64,000 bases of DNA from contig JAUXRX010000048.1 in the NCBI GenBank assembly GCA_030681645.1, positions 38,235 to 102,234 of the forward strand, written 5' to 3'. This stretch comes from Archangium sp. GTDB lineage: Bacteria > Myxococcota > Myxococcia > Myxococcales > Myxococcaceae. The notes below the pieces were generated by a model. That model saw only the letters and a list, made by a program, of their open reading frames with translations. It was not told where the DNA came from and ran no database searches. Position numbers and translations under genes: made by a program. Below are positions 45,991 through 54,858 of this stretch, piece after piece; position 1 is the stretch's first letter, and every line of letters begins with the position of its first letter.

Positions 45991-47778
45991 TCAGTTGAAG
46001 TCTTCGACCCGAACCGAGCCGTTCTTCCCGAACGTGACGAACACGGCGTTATCGCCCCAGACGCTGCCGAGCATGAACTGAGCGCGCTCAGTCGCCGGAT
46101 CAAAGCCCACGGCCGAATCGAGCGGATCAGTCGCCTCGAGGTCGCCAGGCTGGACCCAGGCGGTGCGAAGCGCCACCTCGAGCTTCGCGGCAGGTTCAAT
46201 CGAAGGATCGCTCACCAAAGTCGGCGCGTAGCCGCGAGCGATGACCGCGGCGAGGTCGCGAGCCAGCGCCACATCACCCGTGCCGAGGGGCCGCGGCGTC
46301 ACGCTCGCTGACGCGCCGCCCATCGCAATGCGCACCGTCGAGAGCGTCGCGGCACCGCCGCCGGCAGGCTGGTGCGCCACCACGAGGGCCACTCCCTGCG
46401 CGTCATCGCGGCCCACCCAGCCGATCACCTTGCGATCCGTACCCAGCACGGTCTTCAGGCGGCCTTCGAGGTTCTGCGCGAGCATCGGCTCGAGGGGCGG
46501 GGGCAGGGTGACACCGGAGAGCGTCGCCTCATCGCCATTGGCAGGCACGGTGAGCTTCGCCTCGATCACGCCGCCGCTGGGAGGCCGCCAGCGCAGGTCG
46601 AAGCGCTCACCGCCGGCGACGGCCTGCCGCCCGGCGATCTCGACCTCGCGGTCCACGCCGAGCAGTCCCTTGATCACCTCGCGGGGAACGGCCCCGGCAG
46701 GCGCCGCTGAGACCGAAGGCACGTTGAGCGCCTTGAGCGCACGCCCATCAGCCGAGACGCCGAAGAGGACCACGCCCTTCGTCTTCGGGACCCAGTCGAG
46801 GCCTTGCTCGAAGCTGCGCCCGCCGTAGACGGTGCCCTTCGCGTCGGCCAGCGCGTCGACGGCGGCCTTCGCCTCGGCCGAGCTCGCGCCTGCATCACGC
46901 AGCACCTTCTGCGCCTCGGTGCGGGTCAGCGGCACCACCTGGGCGGGCAGCTGATTCCACGTGCGCTGCGAGAGGGAGGTCATCGCGGCCATTCCGGGAG
47001 GCGCGCCCGCGGCGCTGACGGCGGCGCCTGCGAGCTCGGCCTTCTTCGTCCACGCGCTGCCGGTGCCGAGCGCGCGCCTGGTGAGCTTGCTCAGCGAGTT
47101 CGGGTTCGAGTCGCCGTAGAGCTGGGCGAGCTGCTCGCCGTAGCCGCGCGACGACGAGGTGAGCTTCGACGGCGCGTCGGCGAGCACGCGCAGCAGCGCG
47201 GCGTTCTCGAAGCCATCGACCGAGCGGGTGGTGAGCTCTTCGCCGACGAGGTTCTTCGTGGTGTCGCGCAGCTCCTGCACGGTGAGCGTCGCGCCTGAGG
47301 CCGAGGTCGACTTCTTCGCCGCGTCGATCGACGAGAAGAACGCCTCGATGGAAGGCGAGCGATCCTTCGGGGCGACCTGCTCGCGCACCGCGCCGGGCGT
47401 CGCGTCCCAGCGGACGTTGCGCTTGCCGGCGGGGTCGAAGCCGGTGGTGCCGCTCGAGAGCAGCTTGCCCTGCGCGTTGAACAGCTCGAGGTAGCCGTCA
47501 TCGCCGTCGGTGGTGGTGTGCAGCGCGTAGACGGTCTGCGTGCCGACGCTCGTCTTGAGCAGCCGCACGCTGCCGAGGTCGTTGTCTTCCCACGACTGGT
47601 AGAGCGCGTAGGCGCGCTGCACCGCCTCGGGGCCGGTGGTGGGCGCCTGGGTGCGCGGAACGTCGAGGCGGCGCACGGCGGTGGCGCTGCCGAAGTTGAA
47701 GCCCTCGGCCCACGACTTCGCAGACGAGGTCAGGGAGGCGGTGGACGCCGTGGGGACGCGGCTGATGGGAGTGGGCAT
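45991..47778 (-). CDS. Uncharacterised large protein
   Basis: The 595-residue protein has no signal peptide or transmembrane helix. It is rich in Ala, Ser and Thr, with a short internal Thr/Ser-rich start and several mixed alpha/beta segments. I do not recognise the family. It ends the operon of DUF1592, DUF1552 and small outer-membrane genes and may use their products. The ATG at 47778 follows the outer-membrane gene stop by 5 bases. Confidence 0.6.
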   Translation of the reverse strand: MPTPISRVPTASTASLTSSAKSWAEGFNFGSATAVRRLDVPRTQAPTTGPEAVQRAYALYQSWEDNDLGSVRLLKTSVGTQTVYALHTTTDGDDGYLELFNAQGKLLSSGTTGFDPAGKRNVRWDATPGAVREQVAPKDRSPSIEAFFSSIDAAKKSTSASGATLTVQELRDTTKNLVGEELTTRSVDGFENAALLRVLADAPSKLTSSSRGYGEQLAQLYGDSNPNSLSKLTRRALGTGSAWTKKAELAGAAVSAAGAPPGMAAMTSLSQRTWNQLPAQVVPLTRTEAQKVLRDAGASSAEAKAAVDALADAKGTVYGGRSFEQGLDWVPKTKGVVLFGVSADGRALKALNVPSVSAAPAGAVPREVIKGLLGVDREVEIAGRQAVAGGERFDLRWRPPSGGVIEAKLTVPANGDEATLSGVTLPPPLEPMLAQNLEGRLKTVLGTDRKVIGWVGRDDAQGVALVVAHQPAGGGAATLSTVRIAMGGASASVTPRPLGTGDVALARDLAAVIARGYAPTLVSDPSIEPAAKLEVALRTAWVQPGDLEATDPLDSAVGFDPATERAQFMLGSVWGDNAVFVTFGKNGSVRVEDFN

Positions 47779-47783
47779 GGGCT

Positions 47784-48224
47784 TCAGAAGTTGAACGAGA
47801 AGCGCGCCAACAATTGGGCGCCGTTCTGCAGGTAGCCACCCTCGAAGCCGATGGCGAAGCCCTTGGCGATGAACACGCCCATGCCGACGGCGCCGTGCGC
47901 GCGGAGGAACGCCGCGTCGCCGAAGAGCAGCGCGAGCCCGCCCATGAGATCGAAGTAGAGGCGGCTGACGTGAAAGCGGAAGTACACGTCGAACGGCACG
48001 CCCACCTGAATCGCGGGGCTGACGTTGAGGAGGATGCCGGGGCGCAGGCCGAACGACACCACCTTGCCCAGCGCGAACTGCACCTTGAAGTGGAAGTCGA
48101 ACTGCGGCGTCAGCGGCACCAGCCACACGCCGCCGCCGAGATCGAGCCCGAGCGTCACGGCCTGCGCGCGTGAAGGGGCCAGCACCGCCATCATCAGGAC
48201 CGAGGCCAACGCGAATTTACGCAT
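47784..48224 (-). CDS. Small outer-membrane protein
   Basis: The 146-residue protein has a signal peptide (MRKFALASVLMMAVLAPSRA) and then alternating strands rich in aromatic and Gly residues, ending FSFNF, which fits a C-terminal barrel strand. It is probably an outer-membrane beta barrel. It begins 4 bases after the DUF1552 stop. Confidence 0.65.
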   Translation of the reverse strand: MRKFALASVLMMAVLAPSRAQAVTLGLDLGGGVWLVPLTPQFDFHFKVQFALGKVVSFGLRPGILLNVSPAIQVGVPFDVYFRFHVSRLYFDLMGGLALLFGDAAFLRAHGAVGMGVFIAKGFAIGFEGGYLQNGAQLLARFSFNF

Positions 48225-48228
48225 GATG

Positions 48229-49545
48229 TCAGGTGAGGTTGGTGAGCGGGCCGCGGCAGAAGGCCGGCTCACCGTAGGTGGTGAGCGAGCCGCCGAAGCC
48301 GTTGAGGATCGAGACGAGGAGATCGTTGTGGTACTGGCTCGTGTACTTCACGAAGCGGCCCATGCGGAAACCGGCGCCGCCGCCCGCGAGCATGAAGGGC
48401 ATGTCGTCGTGAGCGTGCACGTTGCCGCGCGAGACGTCGCTGCCCCAGAACACGAGGGTGTGGGCGAGGGCCTTGCTGCCGTCCTGTTCCTGGATGGAGT
48501 CGAGCTCCTGGAGCAGGTTCGCCAGCACGCCCGCCTGCCAGGTGTCGCGGGTGGCGACCTTGAGCCGCTCGGGATCGCCGTCGCCGTAGTGGGTGAGGTT
48601 GTGGATGTCGGCGGTGATGTTGAGGTGCGGCATGGCGATGTGGTTCATCGCGTCGCTGAACATCACGGTGGCGATGCGGGTGAGATCGCAGCGGATGGCG
48701 AGCGTGAGCAGGTCCATCTGCAGGCGCGCCACGGTGGGGATCTCGGCCTCGCGCTCGAAGTCGACCATGCCGGGATCGGTGGGCGACTGGCAGGTGCCGG
48801 GAGGGAGGGCGGTGAGGCGGTTCTCCATCTCGCGCACGAGGGTGAGGTGCTGATCGAGGCGGGCCTGGTCTGACTTGCTCACCGACTTTTTCAGCGCAGC
48901 CAACTGGGTCTGCACCGCGTCGAGCACCGAGCGGCGGCGCACGCGCAGCTTCTCCATCTCGGTGGGGGGCATGCCCGAGTCCATGAAGAGGGTGCGGAAG
49001 GTGACGCGCGGATCGTTCTGCGGCAGCAGCGGCTGGGTCGAGCCGCGGTAGCTCACCACGCCGGCGACGTTGGGCAGCAGCGAGTGCACGCCCAGCTGCA
49101 GGCTGGGGATGCGGGTGCCCTGGCCGATCATGCCGACCAGCGTCTGATCGATCGACGGGCCCAGCGCGTAGCCGGCGCGGCTGCCGTCGTTGCCGACGAA
49201 GGTGCCCATGTCGAGCTTGGCGCCGGTGAGGAACGCGCCGATGCCGCGCTGGTGCTGCTCACCGGGTCCGGAGACGGCGACCTGCATGTCGACGCCGCTG
49301 GTGAACAGGAGCTGCGACTTCCACGGGGCGAGCGCCTGGTGGATGGGGCCGAGCGTGAAGTTGGCCTCGTCGCCGGTGGGGAACCACTGCGGCGTGTAGA
49401 CGCCGTTGGGGTGGTAGATGCCGATGAAGCGCTTCTGCGGCATCGACTGCGCGTACGCGGCGCGGGGTGCGAGCGCCTCGAGGAAGGGCAGGCCCACGGC
49501 GATGCCGCCTGCGCCGCGCAGCATCTGGCGTCGAGAGAGCCTCAT
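48229..49545 (-). CDS. DUF1552 protein with Tat signal
   Basis: The 438-residue protein starts with a twin-arginine signal (LSRRQMLRG, then a hydrophobic stretch ending ARAAYA). The DUF1552 domain has IYHPNGVYTPQWFP and a conserved late HTLVFWGSDVSRGN HAHD region. DUF1552 proteins are commonly encoded next to DUF1592 haem proteins in planctomycetes and myxobacteria. Their biochemical role is not settled. It is predicted to be periplasmic and folded before export. Confidence 0.92.
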   Translation of the reverse strand: MRLSRRQMLRGAGGIAVGLPFLEALAPRAAYAQSMPQKRFIGIYHPNGVYTPQWFPTGDEANFTLGPIHQALAPWKSQLLFTSGVDMQVAVSGPGEQHQRGIGAFLTGAKLDMGTFVGNDGSRAGYALGPSIDQTLVGMIGQGTRIPSLQLGVHSLLPNVAGVVSYRGSTQPLLPQNDPRVTFRTLFMDSGMPPTEMEKLRVRRRSVLDAVQTQLAALKKSVSKSDQARLDQHLTLVREMENRLTALPPGTCQSPTDPGMVDFEREAEIPTVARLQMDLLTLAIRCDLTRIATVMFSDAMNHIAMPHLNITADIHNLTHYGDGDPERLKVATRDTWQAGVLANLLQELDSIQEQDGSKALAHTLVFWGSDVSRGNVHAHDDMPFMLAGGGAGFRMGRFVKYTSQYHNDLLVSILNGFGGSLTTYGEPAFCRGPLTNLT

Positions 49546-49550
49546 GGAAA

Positions 49551-49599
49551 CCTCTCCCTGCGAAGCGGGGAGAGGTCGGCCGCAGGCCGGGTGAGGGGC
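49551..49599. repeat. Dispersed GC-rich interrupted palindrome, copy 5
   Basis: CCTCTCCCTGCGAAGCGGGG with GAGAGG forms a hairpin, followed by a second small hairpin. It lies between two co-directional genes. Confidence 0.72.
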
Positions 49600-49609
49600 G
49601 CTTCGGCGC

Positions 49610-51238
49610 TCATGGCGTCATCTCCGGGTTCGCGTTGCGGCGGAACGCATCGGACTGGACGATGGCCAGCATCAGCTCGCGGAAGTTGCCGCCCGACGTC
49701 ATGAAGCGATCGCCGATGAGGGTCGCAGTGCAGGTATCGGCCTGGTTGAGCGGGCGCCCCAGCGCGAAGCGATAAAACTCCTTCGCCACGCAGTCGTGCA
49801 CGTTGCGGCTACCGGCGAGCTTCGCGCTCAGCTCCGCCACGCCGTTGACGTCGCCGAGCACGGCAGTGTCGCGGGAGATCTTCACGCCGCCGCTGGCATC
49901 GATGGGTTGACCGTTCTCGGTGTCACGCCACAGCCCCAGGCCGTCGTAGTTCTCGAAGGTGAAGCCGACCGGGTCGATGAACTTGTGGCAGCCCGCGCAC
50001 CCGTCGCTCTGGCTGTGGGCGGCAAACCGCTCACGGGTGGTGTTGGTGACGGACGGCTGCGGCGGGGTGATGTTGGCGCCCGCGGGAGGCGGCGGAGGCG
50101 GCTCACACATCAGCTTGTCGAGCACGAAGATGCCGCGGCGCACCGGCGAGCTGCCATCGGGCATCGCCTTGAACGCGAGGAAGCCGGGCTGGGTGAGGAG
50201 GCCCTTGCGCTGCGTGCCGGGCATCTCGTTGCGCAGGAACGTCGAAGACGGCGCCGAGGGGCCGTACATCGACATGGTGTCGTTCGTGTACATCACGTTC
50301 GAGCTGAGCAGCGCGGTGAGCGTGCCTTCATGGGCGAGCACGTCCTGCACGAAGAGCTCGAGCGAGGTGCGCCAGGCCGAGGCGAGGGCGGGGGAGAACT
50401 GCGGATAGACGGCGGTGTTCTTCTCGGTGTTCTCGACGCCGTCGAGGTACAGCCAGAGGGAGAAGAAGCGCATCAGGCCGTCGACGGACTTTCCATCGGC
50501 GAGCATGCGCCTGGCCTGGGCTTCGAGGCCGGCGGGCGTGTCGAGGGTGCCATTGGCGGCGGCCTCGAGGAGCTGCTCGTCAGGCATGGTGCCCCAGAGG
50601 AAGTACGACAGGCGCGAGGCGAGCTCGTAGCCGCCGAGGGTGACGACCGGGACGGGCACGGGGCCCAGCGCCTGCTCGTCGCGGTAGAGGAACTGGGGCG
50701 ACTGCAGCATCGACTGCAGGGTCACCTCGACGGCGCCCTCGAAGCCCTCGGTGGCGCTGAGGGTGGTGAAGAGGGTGTTGAGGTTGGAGCGCTCCTCGGC
50801 GTTGAGGGGGCGGCGGAAGGCCTTGAGGCCGAGGGTGGCGATGAAGAGCTCGCCGCAGGCCTGGTCGTTGCTGGTGCAGGGGAGGATGGTCGAGCGGCGG
50901 TTGACCAGGGTGTCGGCCGCGAGGAACTCGGCGCCGTCGAGGTAGGCGGCGACGTGGGCGCCGGTCACCTGGTTCAGGTCGGCGTCGTTGTCGAGGCCGT
51001 GGGCCATCGGTTCGCGGGGGAAGTCGCGGGCGGGCTTGCTGGTGGCGCCCAGCAGGTCTCGCACCGTCAGGTCGTACTCAGCGCGGGTGAGGAGGCGCAG
51101 CGGGGTGCCAGGCGTCACCGAGGGCGTGCAATCGACGGGATCCACCGTGGGGTCGGGGTCGGGGTTGGGAGGGGGCTGGCCGGGCTTACACCCGGCAAAC
51201 GCCAACAAACCCAGCAGCATCAAGGATCTCACTCGCAC
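49610..51238 (-). CDS. DUF1592-type multidomain protein with c-type haem motif
   Basis: The protein has about 542 residues and probable lipoprotein start GTG 51238 or 51232 (lipobox LLAFAGC). Domains follow the planctomycete order: DUF1587 (RLLTRAEYDLTVRDLL), DUF1595 (FRRPLNAEER), DUF1592 (FLYRDEQ, LASRLSYFLWGTMPDEQLL), DUF1588 (RRGIFVLDKLMC, with DGCAGCHKFIDPVGFTFENY) and DUF1585 at the end. CAGCH is a CxxCH haem-binding motif. It probably forms a membrane electron-transfer or oxidase complex with the DUF1552 partner. The exact start is uncertain. Confidence 0.9.
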   Translation of the reverse strand: MRVRSLMLLGLLAFAGCKPGQPPPNPDPDPTVDPVDCTPSVTPGTPLRLLTRAEYDLTVRDLLGATSKPARDFPREPMAHGLDNDADLNQVTGAHVAAYLDGAEFLAADTLVNRRSTILPCTSNDQACGELFIATLGLKAFRRPLNAEERSNLNTLFTTLSATEGFEGAVEVTLQSMLQSPQFLYRDEQALGPVPVPVVTLGGYELASRLSYFLWGTMPDEQLLEAAANGTLDTPAGLEAQARRMLADGKSVDGLMRFFSLWLYLDGVENTEKNTAVYPQFSPALASAWRTSLELFVQDVLAHEGTLTALLSSNVMYTNDTMSMYGPSAPSSTFLRNEMPGTQRKGLLTQPGFLAFKAMPDGSSPVRRGIFVLDKLMCEPPPPPPAGANITPPQPSVTNTTRERFAAHSQSDGCAGCHKFIDPVGFTFENYDGLGLWRDTENGQPIDASGGVKISRDTAVLGDVNGVAELSAKLAGSRNVHDCVAKEFYRFALGRPLNQADTCTATLIGDRFMTSGGNFRELMLAIVQSDAFRRNANPEMTP

Positions 51239-51347
51239 GCCCGGGGCAGACTGCCAGCCGGGGTCCCGGGCGTCAAAGGCCGCCTGCCGGTCAGCGACAG
51301 GAGCCTTGCGCGTCACGGTGGCATGGTCCAAAAGGCCACGCGAAAGA

Positions 51348-51421
<74 letters not shown>

Positions 51422-51440
51422 CTTTGAGTTGTTCGAATGG

Positions 51441-51514
51441 GTGCCCGTAGCTCAGCTGGACAGAGCACCGGCCTTCTAAGCCGGGGGTCGTGGGTTCGAG
51501 TCCCGCCGGGCGCG
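51441..51514 (+). tRNA. tRNA-Arg(TCT)
   Basis: A 74-base cloverleaf has acceptor GTGCCCG/CGGGCGC, a T arm with GTTCGAG and anticodon loop CTTCTAA with anticodon TCT, read as Arg. CCA is not encoded. Confidence 0.93.
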
Positions 51515-51570
51515 CTCTACCAATCGATTGACGTACCCTGGCGCATTGGGTACTCCGCGCGCGCAACACG

Positions 51571-51644
51571 GCGGCCTTAGCTCAACTGGTTAGAGCGCAG
51601 GACTGTGACTCCTGAGGTTACCGGTTCGATCCCGGTAGGCCGCC
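51571..51644 (+). tRNA. tRNA-His(GTG)
   Basis: The cloverleaf has acceptor GCGGCCT/AGGCCGC, anticodon loop CTGTGAC with anticodon GTG, and a C at position 73. The base just upstream (51570) is G, as expected for G-1 of tRNA-His, and pairs with that C. Confidence 0.92.
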
Positions 51645-51671
51645 CACGCAGCACGCAGCAAAGAGACCCGA

Positions 51672-51745
51672 GCGCTCATAGCTCAGCTGGATAGAGCATC
51701 GGCCTTCGAAGCCGAGGGTCGGGGGTTCGAATCCCTCTGAGCGCG
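51672..51745 (+). tRNA. tRNA-Arg(TCG)
   Basis: A 74-base cloverleaf has acceptor GCGCTCA/TGAGCGC, T loop GTTCGAATC and anticodon loop CTTCGAA with anticodon TCG. Its 3' end is 3 bases before the GTG of the Lgt-like gene. CCA is not encoded. Confidence 0.93.
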
Positions 51746-51747
51746 CT

Positions 51748-52542
51748 GTGATTCCCTACTTCGAGCTACCGGCGTTGAACCTGCCCTTCGGGCAGCGCAT
51801 CGACATTTTCGGCGTGCTCTCGGCGGCGGGGGTGATGCTGGGGGCGTGGCTGGCGGCGCGGCAGGCGCGCCAGTACTGGCCCGGGCGCGATGGCCCGCTG
51901 CGCGAGATGGTGCCGTGGGCGGTGATCTTCGGCCTCTTCGGAGGCCACTTCATGCACCTGTTCGCGTACCACCCGGAGCTGCTCACGAAGTCGGATCCGT
52001 TCGTGCTGCTGCGCTTCTGGGAGGGCCTCTCTTCGATGGGAGGCGTGCTCGGCGCGCTGGTGGGGATCTTCATCTTCTTCCGGCGCATCAAGACGCCGGT
52101 GGGGCCCTTTCTCGACGCGCTGGCGCTCGGCGCGGCGCCCGGGTGGATGGTGGCGCGCATCGGGTGTTTCTTCGTGCACGATCACCCGGGGGTGCGGACT
52201 GACTTCCCCCTGGCGGTCGACTTCCCGGTGCGGATGTACGGCGGCCCGCGGCACGACCTGGGGCTGTACGACGTGTTCGTGCTGGGGGCGATCTCGATCG
52301 TGCTCTACGCGCTCAAAACGCGGAGACCGGCCGAGGGGCGGCTGATGGGCGTGCTGGCGGTGCTTTACACGGTGGCCCGGTTTCTGCTCGATTTCCTCCG
52401 GGCGTCAGACCTGAGTTTCGTCGATCGTCGGTATGCGGGCCTGACACCGGCGCAGTACGTGGTGGTGGGGTTGTTCGGGGTGGGGGTGTGGCTGTTGGTG
52501 CGGCCAGCACCGGAAGTGAAGCCGTTGAAAGTTGGAGGTTGA
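51748..52542 (+). CDS. Divergent Lgt-like membrane protein
   Basis: The 264-residue protein has seven hydrophobic helices and the general pattern of prolipoprotein diacylglyceryl transferase (FWEGLSSMGGVLGALVG, ARIGCFFVHDHPG, LYDVFVLG). The signature differs from the usual form. Arg of R-x-G is kept, but the His before GG is Met here, and the Asn of R-x-G-N is Cys. It could be a diverged Lgt, a paralogue with a new substrate, or inactive. The GTG start is 3 bases after a tRNA-Arg and has no ribosome site, so the mRNA may be leaderless after tRNA processing. Confidence 0.7.
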   Translation: MIPYFELPALNLPFGQRIDIFGVLSAAGVMLGAWLAARQARQYWPGRDGPLREMVPWAVIFGLFGGHFMHLFAYHPELLTKSDPFVLLRFWEGLSSMGGVLGALVGIFIFFRRIKTPVGPFLDALALGAAPGWMVARIGCFFVHDHPGVRTDFPLAVDFPVRMYGGPRHDLGLYDVFVLGAISIVLYALKTRRPAEGRLMGVLAVLYTVARFLLDFLRASDLSFVDRRYAGLTPAQYVVVGLFGVGVWLLVRPAPEVKPLKVGG

Positions 52543-52582
52543 CAGCGACCGCCGATGGATTTTATAGGGCGCGGCGCCAGAC

Positions 52583-52655
52583 GGAAGCGTAGCTCAATTG
52601 GTAGAGCAATGGACTCTTAATCCATAGGTTGAGGGTTCGATTCCCCCCGCTTTCA
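52583..52655 (+). tRNA. tRNA-Lys(CTT)
   Basis: A 73-base cloverleaf has acceptor GGAAGCG/CGCTTTC (one G-T pair), T arm GTTCGATTC and anticodon loop CTCTTAA with anticodon CTT. Confidence 0.93.
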
Positions 52656-52660
52656 CAGTA

Positions 52661-52703
52661 CGAAACGGCCGGTGACCACAGTGGCCACCGGCCGTTTTGT
52701 TTT
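52661..52703 (+). terminator. Strong Rho-independent terminator after tRNA-Lys
   Basis: The perfect stem AAACGGCCGGTG/CACCGGCCGTTT with a short loop is followed by a T-rich stretch (TTTTGTTTT). It ends the tRNA transcript upstream of tRNA-Leu. Confidence 0.93.
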
Positions 52704-52719
52704 GGTGGCGTTCGGAGTC

Positions 52720-52801
52720 GGGCAGGTGGCGTAACTGGTAGCCGCGCCAGACTTAGGATCTGGTTCCGCAAGGAGTGGGGGTTCGAGTCCCCCCCTGCCC
52801 A
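52720..52801 (+). tRNA. tRNA-Leu(TAG)
   Basis: An 82-base class II tRNA has acceptor GGGCAGG/CCTGCCC, a variable arm and anticodon loop CTTAGGA with anticodon TAG. The next gene starts 31 bases after its end. Confidence 0.93.
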
Positions 52802-52831
52802 TTTCCGAAACGGCCCGGGTATCGTTCGCCG

Positions 52832-54685
52832 ATGGGTCATCGCATGCGAAGTGCAGCGCGCTGGCTCGCGCTCGTGGGACTGGCCGCCTGTGGCGGAGGA
52901 AGTGGCCTTGACGGGGGCAGCTCCGATGCGGGCCGCTTCGACGCGGGCGTGGTCGATGCGCCGGACGCCGGTGCACCGCGGCCGCGTCCGAGCTTCGACA
53001 CCTTCGACACGACCCGCATCTGCACGCGGTCGGGCTGGTGCTGGGAGAACCCGCTCCCCACAGGCGTCGACCTCTCCGACGTGCACGTCGTCGGAGCCAA
53101 CGACGTGTGGTTTAGCGGCGAGGAAGGCACGGTGCTCCACTGGGACGGCACCAGCTACCGCCTGTTTCAGCTCGCCGATCCCTTCTCTCACCCGCACGGG
53201 CTCGTCGTCGTCGACGGCGAGGTGTGGGTCACCAATGGCCGCGGCGCACATCGCCTCGGTCCCTCGGCGTGGGAGACGACGTCGCTCGCCTCCCTTTTCA
53301 ACCCCGACGTGATCTGGGGCGCCACCGCGAGCGATCTCTGGGTCGGCGCCGAGCAGGCGACGCTGTTGCGCGGCTCCGCGAGCGGCTTCATGAACGCGAA
53401 CCTGCCCGTGGGGTCGACGAGCGGCGTGACGGCGATCCACGGCTCGTCGGGCAGCGACGTGTGGGTCGGGACGAGCGGTGGCTCTGTCCACCGCTGGAAC
53501 GGCACCGGCTGGGACGCCCTGGGCTTCGTCTCGGCATCGCGCCCGTCGCTCGTCGATCTCCGCGCCTTCAGCCCGACCGAGGCCTGGGCGGTCGGTGGTG
53601 ACGAGCTCTATCGGTTCTCCACTGCGGTGCCGTGGATCAAGGAGCCCGCTCCGTTCCTCGTCGGAGGACGACTCGCCTCACTGTGGGGTGTGACGATGGA
53701 CGATGTCTGGTTCGTGGGGAACGCCGGGTGGATCTCGCATCGCGTTCCCGGCGGGTGGACCAACCTCGCGGCGGTGGTGACCCATGACCTCGCCTCGGTG
53801 CGCGGCTCGACGCCCTCCGACGTGTGGGCCGTGGGCCAGCGCGGGACGATCCTCCACTACGACGGCACGAGCTGGACCGATCGCCGAACCGTCACGTCCG
53901 AGTGCGACTACGTGGGCGCGTACGCCGCGACGGCCGACGACGTCTTCGCGGTGGCCCGCTGCAACGGGCGAGTCTCCCGGCGCGTGGGGGGCGCGTGGCA
54001 GACGCTCGCTGAGCGCGGCGGGTTCGGGAGCGCAGTGCATGGCACGTCGGCCACCGACGTGTGGTTCGCCGGCAGCGGCGGGCTCGAGCACTACGATGGC
54101 GCGGCCTTCGCGCCCGTGACGTTGCCCTTCGCCGGCGGCGTGACGGACGTCTGGGCGGCTGGCCCACGCGACGTCTGGGTCTGCGCCGCCGGGAGCGTCG
54201 CGCACTACGACGGGGCGACCTGGCAGGACCGCTCGCCGGCGCCACGGGTGCCGGCGTATTCCTGCACGGGCATCTGGGGCAGCGCGTCGGGCGAGGCCTG
54301 GCTGGTGGACACGGGCGGCGACGTCCTGCACTGGGCGGGTTCGGGCTGGACCGTTCTGCCCGGCGCCGGTACGCGGCGGAAGAACGACGTCTGGGGCAGC
54401 GCCGCCGACGATGTGTGGATTTGCGGGGAGGCGGGGGCGAACTTCCATTGGGACGGGTCCGCGTTGGTGCGGTACGTGAACGACGCCATCAGCTGCAAGG
54501 CGATCTGGGGCAGCGCTTCAGATGACATCTTCCTGGTCGAGACGACCGCCGGCATCTGGCACTACGACGGGAAGTACTGGCTCGACGAGATCACCACGCA
54601 ATCGCTCTCGGCGGTGACGGGGGCGGGTGGGCGGGTCTGGGTCGTCGGCGCCGACGGGACGATTCTTGTCACGCCGCCGGGGTGA
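52832..54685 (+). CDS. Lipoprotein with WxxG-type propeller repeats
   Basis: The 617-residue protein has a lipobox (LVGLAAC) and an Asp/Gly/Ala-rich linker, then at least a dozen repeats of about 40 residues with the pattern DVWxxGxxGxxxHxDGTSW (for example NDVWFSGEEGTVLHWDGTSY). Such repeats build beta propellers and are frequent in myxobacteria. It is probably surface-exposed and binding. The stop lies at the edge of an IS-like repeat. Confidence 0.8.
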   Translation: MGHRMRSAARWLALVGLAACGGGSGLDGGSSDAGRFDAGVVDAPDAGAPRPRPSFDTFDTTRICTRSGWCWENPLPTGVDLSDVHVVGANDVWFSGEEGTVLHWDGTSYRLFQLADPFSHPHGLVVVDGEVWVTNGRGAHRLGPSAWETTSLASLFNPDVIWGATASDLWVGAEQATLLRGSASGFMNANLPVGSTSGVTAIHGSSGSDVWVGTSGGSVHRWNGTGWDALGFVSASRPSLVDLRAFSPTEAWAVGGDELYRFSTAVPWIKEPAPFLVGGRLASLWGVTMDDVWFVGNAGWISHRVPGGWTNLAAVVTHDLASVRGSTPSDVWAVGQRGTILHYDGTSWTDRRTVTSECDYVGAYAATADDVFAVARCNGRVSRRVGGAWQTLAERGGFGSAVHGTSATDVWFAGSGGLEHYDGAAFAPVTLPFAGGVTDVWAAGPRDVWVCAAGSVAHYDGATWQDRSPAPRVPAYSCTGIWGSASGEAWLVDTGGDVLHWAGSGWTVLPGAGTRRKNDVWGSAADDVWICGEAGANFHWDGSALVRYVNDAISCKAIWGSASDDIFLVETTAGIWHYDGKYWLDEITTQSLSAVTGAGGRVWVVGADGTILVTPPG

Positions 54686-54731
54686 CGGGAACGGCGACGT
54701 TGTGATGCTTCGAGGGCGACGGAGTGCCGCA
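54683..54731. repeat. IS-like direct repeat A, copy 1
   Basis: GACGGGAACGGCGACGTTGT starts a 49-base segment repeated at about 80% identity at 56531-56581 (GACGAGAATGGCGACGTTGT). It overlaps the end of the lipoprotein gene. Confidence 0.55.
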
Positions 54732-54858
54732 CGGTCGCTCGTGCACGCAGGTCGCTCACGGCGCTCATCCCGGGCGCTTCGTCGGCGGAATCCCAACACC
54801 AACCACCTTGGCGATGGCGGCGGCGTGGATCGTCCTACGTCGCGTATCGGAGTCATGC

